Of a DNA stretch of 5,922 nucleotides, positions 1 through 5,922 are shown one piece after another. This stretch comes from Pseudomonadota bacterium (GTDB lineage: Bacteria; Pseudomonadota; Gammaproteobacteria; Xanthomonadales; Xanthomonadaceae). The number at the start of each line of letters is the position of its first letter. The stretch's first letter is position 1. The notes under the pieces were generated by a model, which was given only the letters and a program-made list of their open reading frames with translations, was not told the DNA's origin and did no database searches. The translations under genes and the position numbers were made by a program. Location: positions 1 to 5,922 of the forward strand of contig JAEXTE010000112.1 in NCBI GenBank assembly GCA_023453655.1, given 5' to 3'.

Positions 1-940
<940 letters not shown>

Positions 941-1073
941 GTCAGATCCCACCGGGGCGACGCCGGCAGCCTACGCCATCCGGCGGCGGCCAGGCGCATC
1001 GGCCCCGGCGCGCCGCCGCCGGAGCCGGCCAGGGACGGCCGGACGGACACGCGGAAAGGGCACCGCGGACCGC

Positions 1074-1079
1074 TACAAT
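1074..1079 (+). promoter_or_regulatory. Putative -10 element of the MASE2 cyclase gene
   Basis: TACAAT matches the sigma-70 -10 consensus at five of six bases and is one of few AT-rich hexamers in the 202-base divergent intergenic region. It predicts a start near 1086 and a leader of about 57 bases. No convincing -35 hexamer lies 16-18 bases upstream, so this promoter may be activator-dependent, or the call may be wrong. Confidence 0.4.
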
Positions 1080-1086
1080 ACGACTC

Positions 1087-1106
1087 CGCATGGGGGCGTC
1101 CATGCG
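1087..1106 (+). promoter_or_regulatory. Inverted repeat at the predicted transcription start of the MASE2 cyclase gene
   Basis: Perfect 7-base arms, CGCATGG at 1087-1093 and CCATGCG at 1100-1106, are separated by 6 bases. The dyad begins about 8 bases after the TACAAT -10 element. It could be an operator over the initial transcribed region or a hairpin at the 5' end of the mRNA. The sequence is seen directly; its function is inferred. Confidence 0.35.
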
Positions 1107-1131
1107 CCGCGACGGGGCAGCGCGCGGCACC

Positions 1132-1137
1132 AGGGGA
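1132..1137 (+). promoter_or_regulatory. Ribosome binding site fixing the GTG start at 1143
   Basis: AGGGGA lies 5 bases before the GTG. The reading frame stays open far upstream (a common effect of high GC), so this site together with the onset of MASE2 homology decides the start. Confidence 0.65.
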
Positions 1138-1142
1138 ACACA

Positions 1143-2261
1143 GTGCAGGCTGGCAAGCTCCATTGGGTGGTCACGCTCAACCGGCGCAACCGGTCGCTGT
1201 TTTTCGCGCTCGGCCTCTCGGCGCTGGGCGCGCATCTTGCCTACCTGCAGGCCGGCCCGCTGATGTGGACGCTGCTGCTGCTGCAGCTGCTGGTCTATCC
1301 ACAGCTGGTCTACTGGCGCGCCGCGCGCGCCGCCGATCCGCTGCGCGCCGAACTGCAGAACCTGCTGGTGGATGGCGTGCTGCTGGGGGCATGGAGCGCG
1401 GTGTGGGGCCTGCCGCTGTGGATCAGCTTCATGCTGTTCGTCGGCGTATGCATCAACGTGGTCATCTTCATGGGCATCCCGTCGCTGTGGAAGGGCGTGG
1501 TCGCGATGCTGGCCGGCGTGGGCCTCGTGGCGGCGGTGCATGGGCTGGAGTTCCGGCCGCACACCGAACTGCACACCTCGCTGCTGTGCATCGTGCTGCT
1601 GACCGCGTACCTGCTGATCGTCGCCAACGACGCCTACCAGCGCGGCGTGAAGCTGCGCGACAGCCGCCACGAACTCGGCCAGCGGCTTGCGCAGATCACC
1701 CGGCTGCAGTCGCAGCTGCAGGAACAGGCCGAGCGCGATCCGCTCACCGGCCTGCACAACCGCCGCTTCCTCGACGACGCCCTGGAGCGCGAACTCGCCG
1801 CCTGCGCGCAGACCGGCGCACCGCTGACCCTGGTGCTGATCGACATCGACCGCTTCAAGCGGATCAACGACACCTACGGGCACCCGGCCGGCGACGAGAT
1901 GATCCGGCGCCTGGCCGACCTCCTGCGCGACCGCGTGCGCGACGGCGGCCTGATCGCCTGCCGCTACGGCGGCGAGGAATTCCTGCTGATGCTGCCTGGC
2001 ACCACCGTGGACGAGGCGATGGCGATGGCCGAGGAGCTGCGCACGACGTTCGCCTCGCTGGAAGTGGTCTCCGGCGGCCAGGCGATGCGGACCACGCTGT
2101 CGATCGGCGTGGCCGGCTGCCCCGAGCACGGCGACGCCGCGCAGCGCCTGGTGCTGCGCGCCGACCAGGCCCTGTACGAGGCCAAGCTGCGCGGCCGCAA
2201 CCAGGTCGTGCGCGCCTCCGAGCTGCGCGAGGTGTCGCATCCGCTGGCCAGCCCGGCCTGA
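1143..2261 (+). CDS. MASE2-GGDEF membrane diguanylate cyclase (DgcC/AdrA-like architecture)
   Basis: Predicted inner-membrane diguanylate cyclase, 372 residues, starting at GTG. Residues about 13-135 match the MASE2 membrane-sensor domain: NRRNRSLFFALGL near 13-25, a YPQLVYWRAARAADPLRAELQN-type stretch at 52-73, and several hydrophobic helices (roughly 19-34, 41-57, 76-90, 94-112, 116-133), with a further helix at about 145-162. A short coiled linker (about 172-197) precedes the GGDEF domain: DPLTGLHNRR at 199-208, LIDIDRFKRINDTYGH at 232-247, GGEEF at 276-280, and the closing ADQALYEAKLRGRN at 340-353. All catalytic motifs are present. An RVRD sits 8 residues before GGEEF rather than the usual 5, so a classical inhibitory site is not supported. 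E. coli DgcC, with the same layout, drives cellulose production, but the domain pairing alone does not show that target here. Confidence 0.94.
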   Translation: MQAGKLHWVVTLNRRNRSLFFALGLSALGAHLAYLQAGPLMWTLLLLQLLVYPQLVYWRAARAADPLRAELQNLLVDGVLLGAWSAVWGLPLWISFMLFVGVCINVVIFMGIPSLWKGVVAMLAGVGLVAAVHGLEFRPHTELHTSLLCIVLLTAYLLIVANDAYQRGVKLRDSRHELGQRLAQITRLQSQLQEQAERDPLTGLHNRRFLDDALERELAACAQTGAPLTLVLIDIDRFKRINDTYGHPAGDEMIRRLADLLRDRVRDGGLIACRYGGEEFLLMLPGTTVDEAMAMAEELRTTFASLEVVSGGQAMRTTLSIGVAGCPEHGDAAQRLVLRADQALYEAKLRGRNQVVRASELREVSHPLASPA

Positions 2262-2354
2262 TCGCGGCCTCGCGGCGACGGCGGCGGCGCGATGGTTTCA
2301 GCTGCATCGACGCTGCGCTGCAGCGGGAATCGCGACGACACGCGCAGGCATACT

Positions 2355-2375
2355 CGCGCGGCGTTCGCCGACGCG
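2355..2375 (+). other. GC-rich hairpin in the leader of the serine hydrolase gene
   Basis: The segment can fold into about 9 base pairs: GGCG/CGCC around a two-base loop (2364-2365), extended by CGCG/CGCG outer pairs past a single bulged A at 2371. It lies 28-48 bases before the ATG at 2403 and just after a weak -10-like CATACT at 2349-2354. It may be no more than a by-product of alternating CG sequence. Confidence 0.25.
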
Positions 2376-2390
2376 CGCGCCAACCTCATC

Positions 2391-2396
2391 AGGGAG
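2391..2396 (+). promoter_or_regulatory. Ribosome binding site of the serine hydrolase
   Basis: AGGGAG lies 6 bases before the ATG at 2403. It selects this start, which also opens directly on a lipoprotein signal peptide, over earlier in-frame starts in the same open frame. Confidence 0.75.
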
Positions 2397-2402
2397 TCCC
2401 GC

Positions 2403-3716
2403 ATGAAGATCCGCATGGCGGCCGTCCTCGGCCTGCTGCTGGCCGCGTGCCAGCCCGCACAGGACGGCGGCAGCGCCGCATCCGCGCCCGCCACCCGGCC
2501 CGAGGCCACTGCGGCCGCCAAGCCGGTGGTCGATGCCGCGCACATCGACGCGGTGCTGGGCGCCATCGTCGAGGAAGGCCGCGCAGTGGGCGTGTCGGCC
2601 CTGGTCCCCGCACGCGGTCGCGAAGCCGACTTCGGCGCGTTCGGCATGGCCGCCCGCGAGGCCGGCCGCGCGATGGCGCGCGACACCCTGGCCCAGGTCT
2701 ATTCGATGACCAAGCCGGTGACCGGCGTCGTGCTGATGTCGCTCTACGACGAAGGCCTGTTCGAACTCGACGCGCCGCTCTCGGACTACCTGCCCGAGTA
2801 CGCCGGCGTGCGCGTGCTGGCCGGCGAGGACGCCAGCGGCCAGCCGGTGCTGGTACCGCCGCAGCGGCCGATCCTGGTGCGCGACATCCTGCGCCACACC
2901 GCCGGCTTCGCCGCCGCCTTCGAGGACAACGCCGCGGCCGCGCGCTACCGCGAGGCCGACATCGATTCGCGCGACATCACCCTGGCGCAGATGTCCGAGC
3001 GCCTGGCGGCCGTGCCGCTGGCCTACCAGCCGGGCACGCGCTGGCTGTACGGAATCTCGGTGGACGTGCAGGCGCGGCTGGCCGAGGTGCTGGCCGGCAA
3101 GCCCTTCGCCCAGCTGGTGCGCGAGCGCGTGCTCGATCCGCTGAAGATGGAGCAGACGACCTGGCACGTCGCCGCCGACCGGCGCGACCGCATGGCAGCC
3201 ATGTACGAGCTCGCCGACGGTGGCTTCCGCCGCCTGCCCGACTCGCCGGCGCTCGACAACGCCTATCGCGAGTTCACGCTGGAGGCGCCCGGCGGCTACG
3301 GCCTGGTGTCCACGCTCGACGACTACATGCGCTTCGGCCGCATGCTGCTCGAAGACGGCAGCCTCGACGGCGTGCGCGTGCTCAAGCCCGAAACGGTGCG
3401 GCTGATGGGCACGGACATGCTGCCGCCCGAAGTCGGCGACGACCGTTCCTGGCTGCCCGGCAAGGGCCAGGTCGGCTTCGGCATCGACTTCGCCGTGCGC
3501 CATTCGCCGCCGGCGAGCGCGGAAGAGGCGTCCGGCGCGGTTGGCGAGTTCTTCTGGGACGGCTATGCCAACACCCTGTTCTGGGTGGACCCGGCCAACG
3601 AGATCGTCGCGGTGCTGTTCACCCAGTACATTCCGCCCGGCGGGACCGACCTGCACAAGCGCTTCCGCGACGCGGTGTACCACGGCCATCCCGAGGCCTC
3701 ATCCGCAGGCCGCTGA
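2403..3716 (+). CDS. Lipoprotein serine hydrolase, beta-lactamase/esterase family (class C fold)
   Basis: Predicted 437-residue secreted lipoprotein of the serine beta-lactamase-like superfamily (Pfam Beta-lactamase; class C, EstB-type esterases and D-aminopeptidases share the fold). The signal peptide (1-15) ends in lipobox L13-A14-A15-C16; Q17 after the cysteine favours the outer membrane. A low-complexity Ala/Pro/Thr linker (about 20-42) leads to the enzyme domain. The nucleophile motif SMTK is at 101-104, within VYSMTKPVTGVVLMSLYDEG, a strong family signature. The second motif is Y216 in WLYGIS, with Ser or Gly where Asn often stands. The third motif is probably W385-D-G387 in GEFFWDGYANTLFWVDP, replacing the KTG of true beta-lactamases and resembling the WGG of EstB-type enzymes. 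These features favour an esterase or amidase over antibiotic resistance; the substrate is unknown. The GFA gene follows after 83 bases on the same strand. Confidence 0.92.
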   Translation: MKIRMAAVLGLLLAACQPAQDGGSAASAPATRPEATAAAKPVVDAAHIDAVLGAIVEEGRAVGVSALVPARGREADFGAFGMAAREAGRAMARDTLAQVYSMTKPVTGVVLMSLYDEGLFELDAPLSDYLPEYAGVRVLAGEDASGQPVLVPPQRPILVRDILRHTAGFAAAFEDNAAAARYREADIDSRDITLAQMSERLAAVPLAYQPGTRWLYGISVDVQARLAEVLAGKPFAQLVRERVLDPLKMEQTTWHVAADRRDRMAAMYELADGGFRRLPDSPALDNAYREFTLEAPGGYGLVSTLDDYMRFGRMLLEDGSLDGVRVLKPETVRLMGTDMLPPEVGDDRSWLPGKGQVGFGIDFAVRHSPPASAEEASGAVGEFFWDGYANTLFWVDPANEIVAVLFTQYIPPGGTDLHKRFRDAVYHGHPEASSAGR

Positions 3717-3730
3717 ACCACCATGCAAGG

Positions 3731-3760
3731 CGGCGGCGCCGACGTCGATCCGCGCCGCCG
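3731..3760 (+). terminator. Intergenic hairpin between serine hydrolase and GFA genes, possible terminator
   Basis: Perfect 9-base arms, CGGCGGCGC at 3731-3739 and GCGCCGCCG at 3752-3760, enclose a 12-base loop, 15 bases after the stop codon. There is no T tract after the stem (only TCTTC further on), so intrinsic termination is uncertain. It may instead attenuate read-through or protect the upstream mRNA end. Confidence 0.35.
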
Positions 3761-3786
3761 TCGATCGTCTTCACGGCATCCCACGC

Positions 3787-3791
3787 AGGAG
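3787..3791 (+). promoter_or_regulatory. Ribosome binding site of the GFA gene
   Basis: AGGAG lies 8 bases before the ATG at 3800 and supports that start. The frame is open for kilobases upstream without coding meaning. Confidence 0.7.
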
Positions 3792-3799
3792 CCGTCCCG

Positions 3800-4249
3800 A
3801 TGATCCAGCCCCGTTCCGGCAGCTGCCACTGCGGCCGCATCCGCTTCCGCTGCGAGGTCGACCTGGCGCCGGCAGGCGCGCGATCGCCGCAGCTGCGTCC
3901 CGGCCCGTGGTACGCCAGCACGCTGCGCTGCAACTGCAGCTACTGCCGCAAGACGCGCATCTGGAAGGCGCACGTGCCGGCCGAGGCCTTCACCGTGCTC
4001 GCCGGCGAGGACGCGCTGGGCCGCTACCGCTTCGGGGAATGCTCGATCGAGCACTGTTTCTGCCCCGACTGCGGCGTGAACACCTTCAGTCGCGCCGCGT
4101 TCGATGCGATGGGCGGCAGCTTCGCCTGCATCAACGTCGCCTGCCTGGACGATGTCGCGCCGGAGGAGCTGGCGGCCGCCCCGGTGCGCTACGAGGACGG
4201 CGCGCACGGCAACTGGGACTCGGCGCCGCCGATCGTGTCCTATCTGTAG
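3800..4249 (+). CDS. GFA-family zinc-binding protein (CENP-V/GFA domain)
   Basis: 149-residue single-domain protein of the GFA family, named for glutathione-dependent formaldehyde-activating enzyme; most members have no proven reaction. All expected zinc ligands are visible: C9-x-C11 in GSCHCG, C44-x-C46-x-x-C49 in CNCSYCRK, and C88-x-x-C91 in HCFCPDCG. These are the structural and the second zinc site of the fold. The typical VPAEAFTVLAGEDAL-RYRF segment lies at 59-78. The spacer between the first and second cysteine clusters (33 residues, with a Pro/Gly-rich insert at about 23-40) looks longer than in many members. No signal peptide is present, so it is probably cytosolic. It follows the lipoprotein hydrolase by 83 bases containing a hairpin, so co-transcription is possible but not shown. 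No formaldehyde-detoxification gene lies nearby, so the formaldehyde label should not be taken as function. Confidence 0.93.
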   Translation: MIQPRSGSCHCGRIRFRCEVDLAPAGARSPQLRPGPWYASTLRCNCSYCRKTRIWKAHVPAEAFTVLAGEDALGRYRFGECSIEHCFCPDCGVNTFSRAAFDAMGGSFACINVACLDDVAPEELAAAPVRYEDGAHGNWDSAPPIVSYL

Positions 4250-4335
4250 CCGGACCCTGCGCGCCGCGCGTGACCGGCGGCGCACGACGCTTAACGCATC
4301 GGCCCCGCTTTCTTCACGACGGCCTTCCGCTGCGG

Positions 4336-4355
4336 CGCTAGCGTGGACGTCCACG
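4336..4355 (+). promoter_or_regulatory. Putative -10 region and overlapping palindromes upstream of the 70-residue protein
   Basis: CGCTAGCGT at 4336-4344 contains TAGCGT, which keeps the first, second and last bases of the -10 consensus. The same nine bases recur upstream of cysG. It overlaps a perfect 14-base palindrome, CGTGGACGTCCACG at 4342-4355, that would cover the predicted start near 4351. TTCACG at 4313-4318 is a poor -35 candidate with a 20-base spacer. Promoter and operator roles are inferred. Confidence 0.35.
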
Positions 4356-4360
4356 TCGCC

Positions 4361-4365
4361 GGAGG
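4361..4365 (+). promoter_or_regulatory. Ribosome binding site of the 70-residue protein
   Basis: GGAGG lies 7 bases before the ATG at 4373. This near-perfect site decides against the upstream in-frame GTG at 4343, which sits inside the palindrome and has no such site. Confidence 0.8.
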
Positions 4366-4372
4366 TTCGTGC

Positions 4373-4585
4373 ATGACCCAGACGCTCTACGCACAGGACG
4401 AGGCGGGCAACCGCCACAAGGTGATCCAGCGCCTGGAGGCGCCCGAAGGCGGGCAGGATGCCCCCGACCATCGCGCTTCCCGGCTGGTGTACACGCTCTC
4501 GGACGGCAGTCCGGTGCGGCGCGTGGACAACGACACCTTCCAGATCGTCAGCACCGGCGCCTACATCACCACGGTGCAGGAATAA
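4373..4585 (+). CDS. Small uncharacterised protein, 70 residues
   Basis: I do not recognise a named family. The start is well supported by GGAGG, and third codon positions are overwhelmingly G or C as in the neighbouring genes, which argues for real coding. The protein is hydrophilic, with no signal peptide, membrane helix or cysteine. The N-terminal half is polar and charged (QDEAGNRHKVIQRLEAPEGG near 8-27). The C-terminal half has alternating hydrophobic residues, with SRLVYTLSDGSPV near 36-48 and DNDTFQIVSTGAYITTVQE at 52-70, which looks like short beta strands joined by DG and TG turns, for example a small beta-sheet or barrel. It stands alone between the GFA gene (123 bases upstream) and the convergent cysB (31 bases downstream), so the neighbourhood does not indicate a function. 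Confidence 0.8.
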   Translation: MTQTLYAQDEAGNRHKVIQRLEAPEGGQDAPDHRASRLVYTLSDGSPVRRVDNDTFQIVSTGAYITTVQE

Positions 4586-4616
4586 CCGCCGCCACGACGG
4601 GCCAGGCGCGCGTCCG

Positions 4617-5600
4617 CTAGATCGTGATCGCCTGGCTGAGTTCGCGCCAGCTCGGCGGTCGCGGCCAGTCGGGTTCGAGGTTGCCCTCGATCACGCGCCG
4701 CAGGTCGCGGCGGTCGAGCTGGGGCGCTACGCCGTGCAGCAGCGCCAGCGCGTACTCGCGCAGCACGCGTCCGCGCGGAATCACCGCCCAGGTGATGCAT
4801 TCGGGAATTTCCGCCGGCGCCTCGAGGATGCGCAGGTCGTCGTCCTCGCGCGGGCCGGTCGCCATCTCCGCGAGCAGCCCGGCGCCGAGGCCGGCGCGCA
4901 CGTAGGTCTTGATCAGGTTGGCGTCGCGCGCGGTCATCGCGATCTGCGGCTCGACCCCGGCGCTGGCGAAGGCGCGGCGCATCGAGGAGTCGCCGCGGGT
5001 GGAGGATTCGTAGCTGATCAGCGGATGCCGCGCCAGCTCGGCCAGGGTCGGCGCGCGCGACAGTTCCGCCAGCGGGTGCGAGGCCGGCACCAGCAGCACC
5101 CGCCGCCAGCGGTACAGCGGCACCGGCAGGCCGCCGGAGGGCGTGCTGCCGGCGGTGCTGATCAGGGCCAGGTCGGCGCCGTCGTGCAGCAGCTGCAGCA
5201 CTTCGGGATCGCTGGCCGCCTGCAGGTCCACGTCCACGCGCGGGAACTCGCGGCGGATCGCGGCGATCACCGGCGGCAGCACGTAGCGCGCCTGGGTGTG
5301 GGTGGTGGCCAGCAGCAGGCGGCCGCTGTACTCGCCGCGCTCGTTGGCCGCGTAGCTGCGGATGTTGGCGGCCTCGGCCAGGATCCGGCGCGCGTGTTCG
5401 AGCACCCGCTCGCCGGCCGGGGCGATGGCGTCCAGGCTGCGGCCCTTGCGCACGAACAGCTGGAAGCCCAGTTCGTCCTCCAGTTGCTTGAGCTGCTTGG
5501 ACAGCCCCGGCTGGGTGGCATGCACGCGCTCGGCGGCCAGGGTGATGTTGAGCCCGGAATCGGCGATCGCGACCAAGTAGCGCAGCTGGGTGAGGGTCAT
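4617..5600 (-). CDS. cysB: CysB, LysR-type regulator of sulfur assimilation
   Basis: 327-residue LysR-family regulator, matching the roughly 324 residues of enterobacterial CysB, which activates sulfate uptake and reduction genes when cysteine is scarce, with N-acetylserine as inducer. The winged helix-turn-helix spans about 1-60 (LAAERVHATQPGLSKQLKQLEDELG at 21-45). The effector domain carries the CysB signature TTHTQARY at 99-106; T100, T102 and Q103 align with residues known to contact the bound anion in CysB structures, and T201 aligns with another. DANLIKTYVRAGLGAGLLA at 226-244 is also characteristic. The start ATG lacks a strong Shine-Dalgarno. The gene is convergent with the small protein gene and divergent from cysG. 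A LysR-type dyad within its predicted promoter suggests autorepression, as known for E. coli cysB. Cbl and other CysB-like paralogues are the alternatives; adjacency to cysG favours CysB. Confidence 0.94.
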   Translation of the reverse strand: MTLTQLRYLVAIADSGLNITLAAERVHATQPGLSKQLKQLEDELGFQLFVRKGRSLDAIAPAGERVLEHARRILAEAANIRSYAANERGEYSGRLLLATTHTQARYVLPPVIAAIRREFPRVDVDLQAASDPEVLQLLHDGADLALISTAGSTPSGGLPVPLYRWRRVLLVPASHPLAELSRAPTLAELARHPLISYESSTRGDSSMRRAFASAGVEPQIAMTARDANLIKTYVRAGLGAGLLAEMATGPREDDDLRILEAPAEIPECITWAVIPRGRVLREYALALLHGVAPQLDRRDLRRVIEGNLEPDWPRPPSWRELSQAITI

Positions 5601-5636
5601 GGCCGGCGTCCGCGCGGCCCTGGTTTCGGCCGCAAC

Positions 5637-5642
5637 ATTATC
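5637..5642 (-). promoter_or_regulatory. cysB: Putative -10 element of cysB
   Basis: Read on the minus strand this is GATAAT, five of six matches to the -10 consensus, predicting a start near 5630 and a leader of about 30 bases. The -35 is poor; TTCCAT (5667-5662) is a candidate with a 19-base spacer. Confidence 0.45.
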
Positions 5643-5661
5643 CTTTCATCATGATGGAAAG
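5643..5661. promoter_or_regulatory. LysR-type dyad in the cysB promoter (candidate CysB autoregulatory site)
   Basis: CTTTC at 5643-5647 and GAAAG at 5657-5661 form perfect 5-base arms with 9 bases between them. The site contains the T-N11-A pattern (T5646, A5658) typical of LysR-type boxes and a central palindrome, CATCATGATG, at 5647-5656. It lies directly upstream of the cysB -10 element, where bound protein would block polymerase. GATGGAA also occurs twice in tandem 8 bases apart (5653-5659 and 5661-5667). Binding by CysB is inferred. Confidence 0.5.
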
Positions 5662-5718
5662 ATGGAATGGCGGAGCATAGACCCGTCATTCCCTGCTGTC
5701 CACGCCGCTCCAGACGGT

Positions 5719-5741
5719 GCTTATGCCGGCGAGGCATAAGC
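5719..5741. promoter_or_regulatory. Long perfect dyad upstream of cysG (candidate CysB activator site)
   Basis: GCTTATGCC at 5719-5727 and GGCATAAGC at 5733-5741 form perfect 9-base arms around GGCGA. T5724 and A5736 give the LysR T-N11-A pattern. The centre at 5730 is about 65 bases upstream of the predicted cysG start near 5795, the usual recognition-site position for LysR-type activators. The arms are unusually AT-containing for this genome, which makes chance less likely. An alternative is a hairpin on a longer transcript. Confidence 0.5.
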
Positions 5742-5779
5742 GCAGGACCGGTCGCCATTTCCTCGGACCGCCCGCCACT

Positions 5780-5788
5780 CGCTAGCGT
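5780..5788 (+). promoter_or_regulatory. Putative -10 region of cysG
   Basis: CGCTAGCGT includes TAGCGT at 5783-5788, keeping the key first, second and last -10 positions. It is identical to the nine bases upstream of the 70-residue protein and, as there, about 26-28 bases before the ATG. No consensus -35 is visible; TTCCTC at 5759-5764 has an 18-base spacer. A weak core promoter would suit activator dependence. Confidence 0.35.
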
Positions 5789-5814
5789 CGCTCCACGCCA
5801 ACGCGACCGCCCCG

Positions 5815-5922
5815 ATGCCAGAGACCGCCTCCCCCCGGCTGTTCCCCCTGTTCGCCGACCTGCGCGGCCGTGCCGTGCTGGTGGGCGGCGGCGGCGCGGT
5901 GGCGGCCCGCAAGGTCGAGGCG
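5815..5922 (+). CDS. cysG: Siroheme synthase CysG, N-terminus only (precorrin-2 dehydrogenase/ferrochelatase domain)
   Basis: 36 residues are visible before the window ends. RLFPLFADLRGRAVLVGGGG at 8-27, followed by AVAARKVEA, matches the start of the CysG N-terminal domain, including the NAD-binding glycine-rich turn (VGGGGAVAARK, compared with the VGGGDVAERK type in E. coli). This domain oxidises precorrin-2 and inserts iron to make siroheme, the cofactor of sulfite and nitrite reductases. Whether the C-terminal uroporphyrinogen methyltransferase domain is fused (full CysG) or absent (a Met8/CysG-N-only form) cannot be seen. The ATG at 5815 has no clear Shine-Dalgarno. Divergent from cysB with 214 bases between them, which fits shared control by sulfur supply. 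Confidence 0.88.
   Translation, partial: MPETASPRLFPLFADLRGRAVLVGGGGAVAARKVEA

Noticed and set aside
942..2240. 432-codon open frame on the minus strand opposite the MASE2 cyclase
   Set aside because: The translation is rich in His, Gln and Arg and has no known motif, while the opposite strand encodes clear MASE2 and GGDEF domains.
2261..2298. ATCGCG/CGCGAT inverted repeat followed by TTT after the MASE2 cyclase stop, as a terminator
   Set aside because: Only 6 base pairs around a 21-base loop, and a run of just three T; too weak to call in such GC-rich sequence.
2349..2354. CATACT as a -10 element for the serine hydrolase gene
   Set aside because: Four of six matches and no -35 at a proper distance; mentioned only as context for the leader hairpin.
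2298..3689. 463-codon open frame on the minus strand opposite the serine hydrolase
   Set aside because: Antisense shadow with a His/Gly/Ala/Arg-biased translation; the lipoprotein hydrolase on the plus strand explains the sequence.
4261..4283. GCGCCG/CGGCGC stem after the GFA gene as a terminator
   Set aside because: Six GC pairs with an 11-base loop and no T run; expected by chance here.
3563..4471. 302-codon minus-strand open frame across the GFA region
   Set aside because: It covers parts of three plus-strand genes and their gaps and shows no domain or ribosome binding site.
4458..5654. 398-codon plus-strand open frame opposite cysB
   Set aside because: Its translation is low-complexity (Gln, Gly, Arg, Ala), and the opposite strand encodes a full-length CysB.

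Overview
The window is very GC-rich, with G or C at most third codon positions. It reads as the chromosome of a gammaproteobacterium of the Xanthomonadaceae/Lysobacteraceae type (Luteimonas, Lysobacter, Xanthomonas). That placement is an inference from base composition, from the divergent cysB/cysG pair, and from the MASE2 and GAF diguanylate cyclases. No marker gene here fixes the genus.

Layout: (1) 1-940, minus strand: a GAF-GGDEF diguanylate cyclase whose C-terminus is cut by the window edge. (2) 1143-2261, plus: a membrane MASE2-GGDEF diguanylate cyclase read divergently from it. (3) 2403-3716, plus: a lipoprotein serine hydrolase of the beta-lactamase/esterase fold. (4) 3800-4249, plus: a zinc-binding GFA-family protein. 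(5) 4373-4585, plus: an unrecognised 70-residue protein. (6) 4617-5600, minus: CysB, the LysR-type regulator of sulfur assimilation. (7) 5815 to the window end, plus: the N-terminus of CysG (siroheme synthase), divergent from cysB. No gap between genes exceeds about 215 bases. I see no RNA genes, insertion sequences, CRISPR arrays or prophage genes.

Two functional pairs stand out. The left pair consists of two diguanylate cyclases, one apparently cytosolic and one in the membrane. Both have intact GGEEF sites, neither has a canonically spaced inhibitory RxxD, and they share one 202-base intergenic region. The right pair links the sulfur-limitation regulator CysB to siroheme synthesis, since siroheme is the cofactor of sulfite reductase. 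Their 214-base intergenic region carries two clear dyads. One (5643-5661) lies inside the predicted cysB promoter and suits autorepression. The other (5719-5741) lies about 65 bases upstream of the predicted cysG start, where LysR-type activators usually bind.

The genes appear to be ordinary chromosomal ones. I do not see a new multi-gene system. The most interesting material is regulatory: the cysB-cysG dyads, a 9-base sequence shared by two putative promoters, and dyads at the predicted transcription starts of the MASE2 cyclase and the small protein.
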